NCBI RefSeq assembly: GCF_032854445.1
Contig: NC_088295.1
Span: 55,099,249 to 55,163,248 of the forward strand
Direction of reading: 5' to 3'
DNA length: 64,000 nt
Source: Liolophura sinensis
Lineage: Eukaryota > Mollusca > Polyplacophora > Chitonida > Chitonidae
Shown piece by piece: positions 46,791-60,000 of this stretch (positions are counted from its first letter, which is position 1; every line of letters begins with the position of its first letter). The notes under the pieces were generated by a model, which was given only the letters and a program-made list of their open reading frames with translations, searched no databases and was not told where the DNA came from. Position numbers and translations under genes: made by a program.

Positions 46791-48112
46791 CAGCGGAGGC
46801 ACCTTAAACCACAAAACTGGCGAGACCAGGTACAACCCACAAGAGTCATCCTAAAATCGCCAGTAGATTCAATGAGTAAGCTATATCCGACATGTGCGTA
46901 CTTAGACATGCCTTAAAATATAAGCCCAAAAATCCCTCCATCCCCATCCACCACCTGTTTTTCTCTCGTCTCTACTTAAACAAGGTGGCTTATATGGGAA
47001 TGTTGTCTTGTCTGTGAAAAAAAAGGTTTTGAAAGGGTAATTTCGAGGAATTGACCATAACGTCCATTTTGCACAGCAAAGGGTTTCCACAACAAAGGAA
47101 GGCAATCAACAGGTTGTTATCCAGACGGCGAAAGGGTGTACATGACAACCCTCGTTTCCCCGGCGCTATAGTGCTTACACTCAGGCAGTACATGTAATTC
47201 TGAATAGTGAGATCCCCATCTTGACGACTTCATACTTCAACATTCATGTAAAATAGTTCGTAATCTTGGGACCTGATACTAGCTGCAAGAAAATAATATA
47301 TGATCGCGAATGCAAACGGTTTTGAATACAACACAAAGGAAATTGACAACAGAGTTTACTTCTATTTTTTTCTGAATGTATTTCAGCTGATATATAACAT
47401 GGGCTACAGGTATGGTTGATAGCTCGATTTGGCCCAACTAAGTTATTGTTATAGTCAGACCAGTTGTTTTCATTGTCTGTGGTTTTATCCAGCACATGCA
47501 CATTAAACAGATCCAACTACATAAATGTTAGTTTACACAAAGTACACTGACGTTAATTTTCGTCAATAATCATCGCTTAATTAGTACCAAACTGACGTCT
47601 GCCATGCACCAGTATTTCCTCGGCCGTTGCACTTCAATCGCACTATTCCGAACAAAGTTTCCCAGGTAATGCATTGCAAGAAAATTCACAAATTCGTTTC
47701 ATCTTTTTCTTTTCGAAGTTCTTTAAAGGCCTCTGCAAAGCAAATTCGAAAAAAAAAAACATTCGAAAAAATAATATTTACAAAGCTTATTGTAAGCTAG
47801 GGTTGGTCTATCGCTGTGCTAAATGCAACAGGCCTCGCCTCTCTTTTACACTGGGAACCAAATCCTTCCAGGTTCATTCGCACAGTGGAGGTCCTTGGGG
47901 TTAAAATTTGAAATACGACTTTAGAGCTGATTATTGGGCCCTGGAAATTAAAATTGTGACCACCTCAACAATGTTACATGAAGAAACACTAAGCACGTTT
48001 AAAGTTGCAGTAGGCCTTCCAAAATGGGGGTTCCCTCAGCCTTGGAGAGTCAGTGAGCCTTGTAACCGTGCGTTTGGTACAGCTACGATGTTTACGCCTG
48101 ACAAAGACTAAC

Positions 48113-48190
48113 ACCTGTATAGGTTGACAAGTCCCGGGACTTATACAGGTATTGTACATGTACATGCTGCCCATATACATGTACAATACC
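48113..48190. repeat. Cluster of three palindromes
   Basis: ACCTGTATA (48113-48121) pairs with TATACAGGT (48142-48150). The 12-bp palindrome AGTCCCGGGACT lies between them (48130-48141). A perfect 15-bp inverted repeat GGTATTGTACATGTA/TACATGTACAATACC (48148-48162 and 48176-48190) follows, directly before a SINE-A copy. Confidence 0.85.
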
Positions 48191-48196
48191 TAAAAT

Positions 48197-48443
48197 AGGG
48201 GCATCCGTGCTCGAAGGAGTTAGCGCGCCAGCACAGTGCAATGACCCATGTGCCTGTCACCAATACGATTTGCTGTGAGTTCAAGTTCAGCTCATGGCTT
48301 CCTCTCCAGCCAAAAGTGGGAAGGTCTGCCAGCAACCTGCAGATGGTCAGGGGTTTCCTCATGCTTTGCTCGGTTTCCATTATGCTGGCCGCCATCGTAT
48401 AAGCAAAATATTCTTGAGCACAGCATAAAATAACAATCAAATT
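48197..48443 (+). mobile_element. SINE-A, near full length
   Basis: GGGGCATCCGTGCTCGAAGG head, TCACCAATACG, CCAGCAACCTGCAGATGGTC centre and TTCTTGAGCACAGCATAAAA tail appear in order. Confidence 0.8.
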
Positions 48444-48815
48444 AATAATACTTAAAATAATGTGGCTTATATAGCTTAAAGTACCACTAACTGCTGAGAA
48501 TCCACGGACATCAATTATTTTTTTATTTCCATCCTGATATCGCATTTATTGCAAGCCTAGATATACCCATCTTTTCTTCTGAGACGACAATTTTTTAAAC
48601 TGCTCATACATTTGTGGAACAATCCGCCAGAATATTTCCAGATTTCTCAACATGGTTTAGTAATTCTCTATCATTCTTTATAGGTCATCATTTTCCCCAA
48701 AAGACGGTTTTGTGGAGTTCATCGTAAGATGATGGTCATTAACGCATTCATTATTAATTCCAAAGCACTTAAGTTCTCTGTGGTGATTGTTGAAAATATC
48801 CTTATTCTTCTTGTA

Positions 48816-51800
48816 ACACCAACATCTGATGGTCAGCTAGAATGTACAAACCACCAACATCTGATGGTCAGCTAGAAATTACAAACCACCAACATCTGAT
48901 TGTCAGCTAGAAAGTATAAACCACCAACATCTGACGGTCAACAAGAATGTACAAACCACCACCATCTGATTGTCAGCTAGAATGTACAAACCACCAACAT
49001 CTGATGGTCAGCTAGAAATTACAAACCACCAACATCTGATTGTCAGCTAGAATGTACAAACCACCAACATCTGACGGTCAACAAGAATGTACAAACCACC
49101 ACCATCTGATTGTCAGCTAGAATGAGCAAACCACCAACATCTGATGGTCAGCTAGAATGTACAAACCACCAACATCTGATTGTCAGATACAATGTAAACA
49201 CCACCAACATCTGACGGTCAGCTAGAATGCACATGTCCAAAACCACCACCATCTGATGGTCAGCTAGACTGTACAAACCATCAACATCTGATTGCCAGAT
49301 ACAATGTACAAACCACCAACATCTGATGGTCAACTGGAATGTACAAACCACCAACATCTGACAGTCAACTAGAATGCACATGTGCAAAACCACCAACATC
49401 TGATGGTCAGCGAGAATGTATAAACCATCAACATCTGATTGTCAGCTGGAATGTACAAACCACCACCATCTGATGGTCAGCTATAATGTACAAACCACCA
49501 CCATCCGATGGTCAGCTAGAATGTACAAACCACCAACATCTGATGGTCAGCTAGAATGTACAAACCATCAACATCTGATTGTCAGCTGAAATGTACAAAC
49601 CACCACCATCCGATGGTCAACTAGAATGTACAAACCACCAACATCTAATGGTCAGCTAGAATATATAAACCACCAACATCTGACAGTGAAATAGAATGCA
49701 CATGTCCAAAACCACCACCATCTGATGGTCAGCGAAATGTACAAACCATCAACATCTGATTGTCAGATACAATGTACAAACCACCAACATCTGATGGTCA
49801 ACTGGAATGTACAAACCACCAACATCTGACAGTCAACTAGAATGCACATGTGCAAAACCACCAACATCTGATGGTCAGCGAGAATGTACAAACCATCAAC
49901 ATCTGATTGTCAGCTGAAATGTACAAACCACCACCATCTGATGGTCAGCTAGAATGAACAAAACCACCAACATCTGATTGTCAGCTAGAATGTACAAACC
50001 ACCAACATCTGATTGTCAGATACAATGTAAACACCACCAACATCTGACGGTCAACTAGAATGCACATGTCCAAAACCATCACCATCTGATGGTCAGCTAG
50101 AATGTACAAACCATCAACATCTGATTGTCAGATCCAATGTACAAACCACCAACATCTGATGGTCAACTGGAATGTACAAACCACCAACATCTGACAGTCA
50201 ACTAGAATGCACATGTGCAAAACCACCAACATCTGATGGTCAGCGAAATGTACAAACCATCAACATCTGATTGTCAGCTGAAATGTACAAACCACCAACA
50301 TCTGATGGTCAGCTATAATGTACAAACCACCACCATCCGATGGTCAGCTAGAATGTACAAACCACCAACATCTGATGGTCAGTTAGAATGTATAAACCAT
50401 CAACATCTGATTGTCAGCTGAAATGTACAAACGACCACCATCTGATGGTCAGCTAGAATGTACAAACCACCACCATGCGATGGTCAACTAGAATGTACAA
50501 ACCACCAACATCTGATGGTCAGCTAGAATGTATAAGCCACCAACATCTGCCAGTCAACTAGAATGCACATGTCCAAAACCACCACCATCTGATGGTCAGC
50601 TAGAATGTACAAACAATCAACATCTGATTGTCAGATACAATGTACAAACCACTAACATCTAATGGTCAACTGGAATGTACAAACCACCAACATCTGACAG
50701 TCAACTAGAATGCACATGTACAAAACCACCAACATCTGATGGTCAGCTAGAATGTACAAACCACCAACATCTGACAGTCAACTAGAATGCACATGTACAA
50801 AACCACCAACATCTGATGGTCAGCTAGAATGAACAAACCACCAACATCTGATGGTCAGCTAGAATGTACAAACCACCAACATCTGATTGTCAGATACAAT
50901 GTAAACACCACCAACATCTGACGGTCAACTAGAATGCACGTGTCCAAAACCACCACCATCTGATGGTCAGCGAAATGTACAAACCATCAACATCTGATTG
51001 TCAGCTGAAATGTACAAACCACCAACATCTGATGGTCAGCTATAATGTACAAACCACCACCATCCGATGGTCAGCTAGAATGTACAAACCACCAACATCT
51101 GATGGTCAGTTAGAATGTATAAACCATCAACATCTGATTGTCAGCTGAAATGTACAAACGACCACCATCTGATGGTCAGCTAGAATGTACAAACCACCAC
51201 CATCCGATGGTCAACTAGAATGTACAAACCACCAACATCTGATGGTCAGCTAGAATGTATAAGCCACCAACATCTGCCAGTCAACTAGAATGCACATGTC
51301 CAAAACCACCACCATCTGATGGTCAGCTAGAATGTACAAACAATCAACATCTGATTGTCAGATACAATGTGCAAACCACCAACATCTGATGGTCAACTGG
51401 AATGTACAAACCACCAACATCTGACAGTCAACTAGAATGCACATGTACAAAACCACCAACATCTGATGGTCAGCTAGAATGTACAAACCACCAACATCTG
51501 ACAGTCAACTAGAATGCACATGTACAAAACCACCAACATCTGATGGTCAGCTAGAATGAACAAACCACCAACATCTGATGGTCAGCTAGAATGTACAAAC
51601 CACCAACATCTGATTGTCAGATACAATGTAAACACCACCAACATCTGACGGTCAACTAGAATGCACGTGTCCAAAACCACCACCATCTGATGGTCAGCTA
51701 GAATGTACAAACCATCAACATCTGATTGTCAGATACAATGTACAAACCACCAACATCTGATGGTCAGCTAGAATGTACAAACCACCACCATCTGATGGTC

Positions 51801-52119
51801 AACTAGAATGTACAAACCACCAACATCTGATGGTCAGCTAGAATGTATAAACCACCAACATCTGACAGTCAACTAGAATGCACATGTACAAAACCACCAA
51901 CATCTGATTGTCAGCTAGAATGTACAAACCACCAACATCTGATGGTCAGATGGAATGTACAAACCACCAACATCTGATTGTCAGCTAGAATGTACAAACC
52001 ACCAACATCTGATGGTGAGCTAGAATGTACAAACCACCAACATCTGATGGTCAGCTAGGGTGTACAACCCACCAACATCTGATGGTCAGCTAGAAAGTAC
52101 AAACCACCAACATCTGATG
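48816..52119 (+). repeat. 3.3-kb satellite-like array of a 35-bp unit, about 94 copies
   Basis: The unit is CACCAACATCTGATGGTCAG plus CTAGAATGTACAAAC. Each carries a TGA-NNN-TCA core whose centre is TGG, TTG, CGG or CAG. A longer variant contains GAATGCACATGTCCAAAACC. Higher-order structure is present: 50.24-50.97 kb and 50.97-51.69 kb are near-identical blocks 727 bp apart. It lies between the 3' ends of the convergent GTPase and VBP1 genes. Short open frames inside are repeat translations. Confidence 0.95.
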
Positions 52120-52318
52120 AGAAATCTAAATTTCAACTGGATTCTCATTTTATGCAACACCAGCTTTCTTATTTAACAAAATGTACCCAACGCATGAATT
52201 TCCCTTTATTACAAGTTGATTTGTAAAAATGAACACTGCATTGAAACTGAGGGAATTGGCATTACAGTAAACTGAGTTGACATAGACCATTTTCAGCATT
52301 TCTTAATACATCTTCATC

Positions 52319-52339
52319 TTTTTTTTTTTTTTTTTTTTT
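52319..52339 (+). repeat. Poly-T tract
   Basis: About 20 consecutive T. It could be the remnant of an antisense poly-A tail, but no attached element was recognised. Confidence 0.8.
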
Positions 52340-52774
52340 GGTTTAACTGTACTTCCATGAAAAAGGCAGCAAATCAGGAGAAGCGAGAAGTTAACATCTT
52401 TCTCCGCATCATGCTTACGATACGTGTAAATACTGATATCAAAATAATAGTCTTGTTTCAGGAATATAAGGTAACAGAAAATAGTGAATGAACTGAATCA
52501 ATGTAAAGGACATAAGCATACAAGCTTAAGAAAAAAAAAAAACAAAAAAAACAGAAGAGTTCAGCAACTTCAACTTTTGGCACCTTTCTTCTGAGTAGCA
52601 CTTTTAATAAGTAAGTGATTGCCAACTAGAATTTAAGATCAGCATCAACATAGCCAGAGTCTTAAACATTTATATTTACATTAAATTTACTTGTTCACGT
52701 TCAAGCATGTACATATGCCAAGTAGTCAAGTGTAATTACATGCATTCTGATCAAATTTGTCTGAGGTTCTTCAT

Positions 52775-53012
52775 CATGGATTACACACGAGTGGAATCTT
52801 CATCATGGATTACACACCAGTGGAATCTTCATCATGGATTACACACGAGTGGAATCTTCATCATGGATTACACACGAGCGGAATCTTCGTCATGGATTAC
52901 ACACGAGTGGAATCTTCATCATGGATTACACACCAGTGGAATCTTCATCATGGATTACACACCAGTGGAATCTTCGTTATGGATTACACACGAGTGGAAT
53001 CTTCATCATGGA
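52775..53012 (+). repeat. 29-bp minisatellite, about 8 copies
   Basis: The unit CTTCATCATGGATTACACAC plus GAGTGGAAT is 29 bp, with rare substitutions (CACCAGTGG, CTTCGTCAT). The unit has no stop in any plus frame, so three overlapping frames stay open. It lies about 1 kb beyond the VBP1 stop codon. Confidence 0.95.
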
Positions 53013-54029
53013 CTCTGACTATGTTGAACAGGGCACAGCGTACTCTGTAACATGCCATTCCTTCAGGGAGGCAGACAGTTCAGCACAAGTCTTTTTTTCA
53101 CACATAAACACAGTTTGGAATTGGCTACAGGAAGGTAGGAAACACAAAGACATAACTGGTGGCCAGCTGTACAAACAGTTGCGCAGTAATTACCTCCCCT
53201 TTCACCTTACAAATAGCATAACCTTCACTCAACATTTAGCACTTACAATGAATACTAGCCTTACATGTACGTATACAATGTATTTGTTTTCAGTACAATA
53301 ATTCATTGTTGATTAACTAATTACAAATTCTGGTTTTGGTAAAGTTTGGGAAAAAAAATCAGGATCAAACTATAGTCCCAAAGCCAATCAAAATAATTCT
53401 AACTTAACACCAGAACTGTTGGTTAAATGTTTTACCTGACAAGTTGACTGCCTAAGACTAGGACTAAGACTGCATACAGGATTCCCACAGGTAAGAAGGA
53501 TATTTTCTAACTGACCACTTTAAACAGTATCTTGTTCAATCCAGACAATGTGCTGGAGAAACTCACATTCTCTTATGACTGTACCAAGAGCCTGACTACA
53601 TACCAACGGGCAGGCCCAAATTGTTTTTATTATTATTTTTTTTTTTGAACCACTTTGTTAAAGAAAATTGAGAAAATCTGACATTTCAAAACAATGAGTT
53701 TTGAAGTTCTGTGTAGGTCCTTGAAAATCAAGGACTTTTTAACAATCTGAAGGACCTGTGAGAATCCTCTGAAACTAACATGAATTTACTTTCTGTTGGA
53801 ACATGTTTGAAACCAAGAATCTTTGAAACCAACTAAGTAGCCTCACTCAGTTGTGCTATTAAATACCAATGACAATTCATTCTTCACTGCTGTGTGACCT
53901 GTGCCCCCACCCAACCAGAAGAAAGAGAATATAGCAGGGCATGGTTAATCCAGATAGCCCAGGGGTCAGGTAGATATGATGCCTGGTGAAGGGACAAGCA
54001 TGTGTCTTGTTGCTGAAGAGGTGTGAACA
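53013..54029 (-). other. Probable VBP1 3' UTR and downstream flank
   Basis: No coding signal was seen. The AATAAA at 53626-53631 suggests that part of this belongs to the VBP1 transcript. Confidence 0.4.
53626..53631 (-). terminator. Possible VBP1 polyadenylation signal
   Basis: The minus strand reads AATAAA here, about 400 nt beyond the VBP1 stop codon. It sits in an A/T-rich run, so the match is only suggestive. Confidence 0.3.
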
Positions 54030-57000
54030 CTAGGATGCTGAGGTGGCTTGTTGGGCAGCTTGCCTCCGTTTCACGTCCCAATTATATACACGTGCCATAT
54101 CTGGGCAAGCGGTCAAGGGCAATAGCACTCATATCACATGTCTCAAATATAGGATCAAATCTCAATGACGGTTTATGCCTTACTAAGCTAAATATTTTTA
54201 CCAATACAACTGCAGACTGGCTTGTTTGAGGGAACCTGGAGGAAATCACGTCTACTTGTAAAATCGTTTTTTTTTCCCTCTTAGAATTCGGCCAAAAGGT
54301 TGCATTTTTAGAGGCATATGAAGGTCAAAAAGCTATGCTTTTGGTGTTTAAACTTACACTTTTCCACACTAACGTTCTAAAAAATACCTTGCAACACCTT
54401 TTAAAGAGAACCTCAGAAACTTTTAGAAGTAACTTAGTCATGAAAATTTTTGTACATCAAATACAGTAATTACCTGACATAAAGCTGCAGCTAACAATAA
54501 AAAAAGATCTCATGAACTCAAAAGTGTAGCACTTTAGAACACTTGGCCACTATGCAGGATCATTCTTTACATATCATAAAACAATACCATAGACTACCTG
54601 AATTTACAAGCAAATGCATTGAAGAGCAGATAGAGGAAGCTGGAGGCATAATCAATCCAGAAATTATGCATGGTTCCAGTTTACTTAAAAATGCATGACA
54701 CAGTTGTCTCCCTTGAATCTAAACTCGAAAAATATAGCCTACCCAAGCCACTTTCATTTAAACCTCATAAGTCATATTTTAAGTCATTTTTTTGCGAAAG
54801 GCGTCTGTAAAATGTTATAGTTAGCAGAAATATCTCTTATGACGTTTTGTGAAAGTTGGTCCAGTACATTATAAATGATCGCAAATGTCTGACAATTCTT
54901 TCTTCAAATATCTTTCTTCTGCTTCAGTGAACAGAGCATATTTATAAATATGTCAGGCTTCCATTATACCATGAGGTCCAAAATACTCACCATACAAAAA
55001 TTGCAAGCCATATTTACCAATACCTTATCACAGCCTTTATGAAGTTTACATCATTTTTGTGTTTGCTTTTTTTAAATTTTAACCCTACCTTCATAGATAC
55101 AGTCATAGCGGAAGTGACAGTCATACTGGTAAAAGAAAAAAAAACCTGACGAGCTCAGATAAAATCTGATCCATACTATAAAAAGGATACTGACTTCTAG
55201 CGTGGTGGTTTGATCTCGTATGAAGCCCAGGTCATCTTCTACCTGAGCTAAACTTCTACTCGCTGCATCGTAATTTTTCTCTAACAATTTTTCTGCATCA
55301 TCTAAATTGTATTCCAACATCACATTGGCCTGAAAACAAAACAAGAAATGATACTGGTCTTGACTATACCTAACACAAAGCACATTTATATCTACATTTA
55401 CATAAGGATCTGAATGAAGAAAGTATAAAGACATATTTTTGTAGTATACAATTACTCAAAACACCTGGAAGAGCAGCTAGTCAAGTATTACAGTATACAG
55501 TACATTCAATTGTAAAAATAATATTTTGTTTCTTCTTCTTCTCAAGATATAAGAGGAGAGTTTTTCTTTAAACGTCCAACTTACCCCAAGCCAGAGACAG
55601 ACTTTTTCTGTGGGAGGTATCCTAGCCTTAGCATACAGCTGGTCTGACAATAGAAACCTAGTCTCTAATGGCTCTGTCGAGTCCTGAAATTACAAGATTT
55701 ATCCTGAAATTACAAGATTTATCCCTGAAATTACAAGATTTATCTGTTTTCTTGCTGCTTAATAATCAGGAAAACCTACATCTTCTTACAAGGAAACTAA
55801 GAATTATTAGAGAAAAAGAAAAAAATCTTTCTGCGCACAGTAACATACCACTGCCTCCTCTATAACAAATAGAACAGAATATCAATGAAACTTAAAATTC
55901 AAAACTTCAAAGAATTTCCTAGTTGATGGGTCTTCATCATTTCAATTTGAATTCACCGACAAAAAAAAAAAAAAAACTATTGAAACTTCACTGGATATTA
56001 CACTACAAATTAGGATGCAAAAACCAAAACTAGTGTTCCAAAACTTCCTGAGATAAATCACAGAATCCTAAGTTTGTGGTTTTATGTAAACTGAATTTTT
56101 GAATTAATGCTGAAAAGAACATATAAATGAACATAGAGACAGACACAGAGATGCACACAGCCTGTCCACATTAACACAGTATTATTATCTTAGATCTAAC
56201 ATTTACCTGTGAATATTCATTTATCATAAGTAATGTATAAAGCAAACAATACCTTAAGTAACTTTGCAAATTTACCAAAAGTATTAATTATCAGACAAAG
56301 AGACTCACCTTCTTGCTTTGAAGATGTTTAACAATATCTAATGAAGTTTTTATGTCTGGCAGCTGAGTTTTTAACCTGGAAAACAAATAAATCAATCAGT
56401 CTTAAGTTGGTATTAAAGAGGTGTGCACAATAATTAATAAACACCACACATTAATTTTCCCATTAAATAGAAAAGCACTAAATAACGTATAAATGAAGTA
56501 CTTAAATGTATTTTTGAAGCATCTGGCAAACAGTTTTTTATTTGTTTACCATATTTCACCTTCAGTTTGATCTGTAAAAAAAGCACTTTCAGAAGAACAT
56601 AAAGGTCTAAAATGTTACCTTTGAAGCCAAAGCTTCAGTTTTACTGAAAACGAGTAAATCAAATAAAAAACAAAAAAAAAATAAAAAATTTCTGAAATAG
56701 TCCAATGGATGAATCAATAAAATCTAGTGTTATCTAGGGCTCAATTTACCTGGACTTCTTCGTGTTGAGGTTGTACTCCATGAACTTGTATTTACTGTGC
56801 TGCTCATCCAGTCTCTTCAAAACACCTTCTGTAGACTCATTATTCTCACTCTGTTTCATGAAAGCATCCACATCTTCCTACAATGGAATTACATACATGT
56901 TGTACAATTCTTAAAACCATCCTTATTTCCAATCAATATTCATTAAATTCAGTACCTAAAGCCCTGAAGATTAGTAATTCTTAAGGCCCCTCCTGAACCT

Positions 57001-60000
57001 GTCATGAAACTTCAACAAAATTAAACATATGGCATGGACAATAAGGATGAACTGATAAAATAGCCGACAAACGGGCCCATGTGACTAAGATTCAACTGAA
57101 GATTAACTTGACTAAAGTCAGCCAAGCAGATTATGCAACACTGCACAAACAAAAACATCCCAAATATGACAAGCTCGTAGGACTCTTGTCGTCATGCTTT
57201 AAATTAAATCTGAATGTTAAAATTTGGCCCCTTGGTGCTGGAAAGACTGCAAAGTTTGTCTGACAGAGTGTCAAATTACTAAAAAACGAATGAACAAGAG
57301 TACGTATATAGGGTGGCCATAAAAAAATGGGCTGTACTTTGATGTCGCATTGCTCCATTATCCTTTCTTCAAACCCTTTCAAACTTTAGACATTCCAATG
57401 GCATGATTTTGCTAATATACTGACCAATTTTCAAGGTCATAGCTTGAGTAGTCTGTACACAGGGTTAAAATGAAAACATAGCCTCAAAAACGCACGTTCC
57501 AGTGACCCACACTGCATCACCTGTCAGGTGTCATGAGTAGAGCGCGCCCTGCACCTGTGTGACATGTATCAAGGACTGCTGGAAAAAAATTACTCTTAAG
57601 GAGATTCAGGACTCGATCAATTCATGGAAGAAATATTTGTGCCCTCTCTACCGAGAAGATGGAGGACCAATTGATCACCTTTTCATGTAAAGCCAGGTAG
57701 AACATCCTTTTGAAATGTCCAGAACATGCATTTTTGACTCTGCTTTGATTTTGGTCCCATGAACAGAAATCTTAAAAGGATGAAATTGAAATTTGGTCTG
57801 TATACTCAGGACATAATGGCTTATGAGTGTGTAAATTTTTAGAAGCTGACGTAAGAGGGTTTCGGAGATACTGAGTGTCAAAGTACGGCCCATTTTTTTA
57901 TGCTCACCTCATATATTTAATGGACTTTTAGGCCGTGTTTAAGAATGGTGGGCAGAGCCCTGAGGAACCAATGACCATCCACAGGTTGCTAGCACACCTT
58001 CCCATGCACGGTGGAAGCGAAAGCCAGCAAGAGCAGGACTTAATCTCACAGCAACCACACTGGTGAGAGGCTCCTGGGTCATTGTGCTGCCCAAACCATA
58101 ACCACACCCTAATCAATTAGCAAGGCCTACATGTAGGTCTTGAAGTTTCATATTAGTACAGCAGATATCAAAATCACCACAATAAATCAACAGATTTAAG
58201 AAAAGGAACATTCACTGCTGTTTACAAGATCAATAAGTCTTCGCCTGATCAAGTTCACTGGCAGGCACAAACACTTTGGTCAAATTTAATAGAAGGCAAT
58301 CTGTCAAGTTTACTTTCAGCACACGGGGGGCGTTCGGGACAAAAAAAAAAAAAAAAAAAAGAGGTGACCAGCGCATTTTTATGCTTCCCATCTTTGCCTA
58401 CACACTCGTTATTTTGTTGGGGTTTTGTCACAAAAGGTGAGATTATCATAAAGTCATGATAAAAAATAAAAATTGTTCCACAGTCACACCATTTTCCACA
58501 ATATTCTGACAGAAAACAACGAATCAAGTATCACTGGCCTTATGGTAACACACATAGTATTAAAGATGGCCCAAGGATCAAGAGAGGACAACTAACTGTA
58601 CCCAATAGTTAACTAACCTGCTTATGGGACTTGTCAAATCGGCTGATTAAAGAAAATTCATGAATGCCACAAATTGAAAAAGGAGCATATTTTCCTTAGG
58701 GTCATCAAGTCCACAGCCATTCCAACATGCACAGTGTCAGTGGCAGGACAGAATGACCCTGATCTTAAAAGCTTTCAGGTCATGACCTTTATCACACTTT
58801 GTGCATAGCTCAAATAAATTACCCGACTCCTAACTACATGAACATATACATGGATAAGGTATTCAGTCCTAAAAAAGCTTGAAGTTTGGACATCAGAACA
58901 GGACATGATCATTGGCACATTATTGTTTAACACTTTGGATACACACTATTGATTTAATGTTCAAAATTGCTAACACTACTAGGTAGCTAACACTTTCACG
59001 AACCCGAAGTATTCGTTGAGTTATGTGTAACTTGTACTGTAGGCTTGGCAACAGAGAGGTGAGAGGTCAGGGCTCACCTTCTGCAAACACGACCTGGCCC
59101 TAGAGTTTTTGCCGTGCAAAGTGTTTTGAGTAGAAGAATCAAGATGAGAGTGTAAGAACATGGACAGAGCCATATGATAGTTGGGCATGATAGGCTGGCT
59201 TTTCAGGCATATGATGACGAGGCGTGATTAGATGTGTATACATGTACTGTGTCTTCTTGTGACAAGAACTGAGACATCATGACGACGACACCAAACATAA
59301 CACCCAACCCAGTCACATTATACTGGAATTGGACCAACCAGTCCTGTTTCCTTGCTCTAACCTCTCAGTGCTGTGTGTCAAGCGAGGAAGTAACAAGTAC
59401 CATTTTTAGCGTCTTGGGTATGACCCGATCCGGGTTTGATTCCGCGTCACCCGACTTCGACGCGGACGCTCTCACCATTAGTTATGAAAAAGGTTAACAA
59501 GGTGAAGGTAACTGTTGAAAAGTCACGGGGCGTCAATGGCACCTGATCAAGGCATATCTTTCATAAACGTCATGCTTGAACTGATTGTCTGCAAGTTTCA
59601 ATTCTGCTTCATGTATCAGTAAGATGCCACAGTGTCAGCATTACTACAGCAGAACGGAACAATTAAGAGCAATGAGCAGACGACAAAAACGTGCATGCAT
59701 AGCAGTTCAACATTAAAATTCACAAAAATTTTCATTTCAAACCAACTGTATGCCTAATTTTAATATTAGGACATGAGAAGACAATCACTTCTCCATTTTC
59801 TTACACTATTACACAAGTTATCAGAATTTCAATATAACGGGTAAAGAGTCAACGCCTTTGTTGAACTGCTGTTGTCTTGCAGCGTTGTGTTCCAAAACGA
59901 CCTAACGGTTCAAAGCCAAAGCGTGACTAGGACAGCATGCACCGCATTGTAATGCACGCACAATCGTGTGCATGGCGACGCATGATCATAGCGATGACAA

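Noticed and set aside
50215-51148. Two nearly identical 61-68 codon frames 727 bp apart
   Set aside because: They lie inside the 35-bp array and are identical because of the higher-order duplication.
48816-52119. CRISPR-like direct repeats of about 30-35 bp
   Set aside because: Units are contiguous without unique spacers and the DNA is from an animal nuclear genome.
52707-53301. Overlapping open frames of 97-155 codons with a repeating peptide
   Set aside because: They are translations of a 29-bp minisatellite whose unit lacks stops in all three frames, so all frames stay open without selection.
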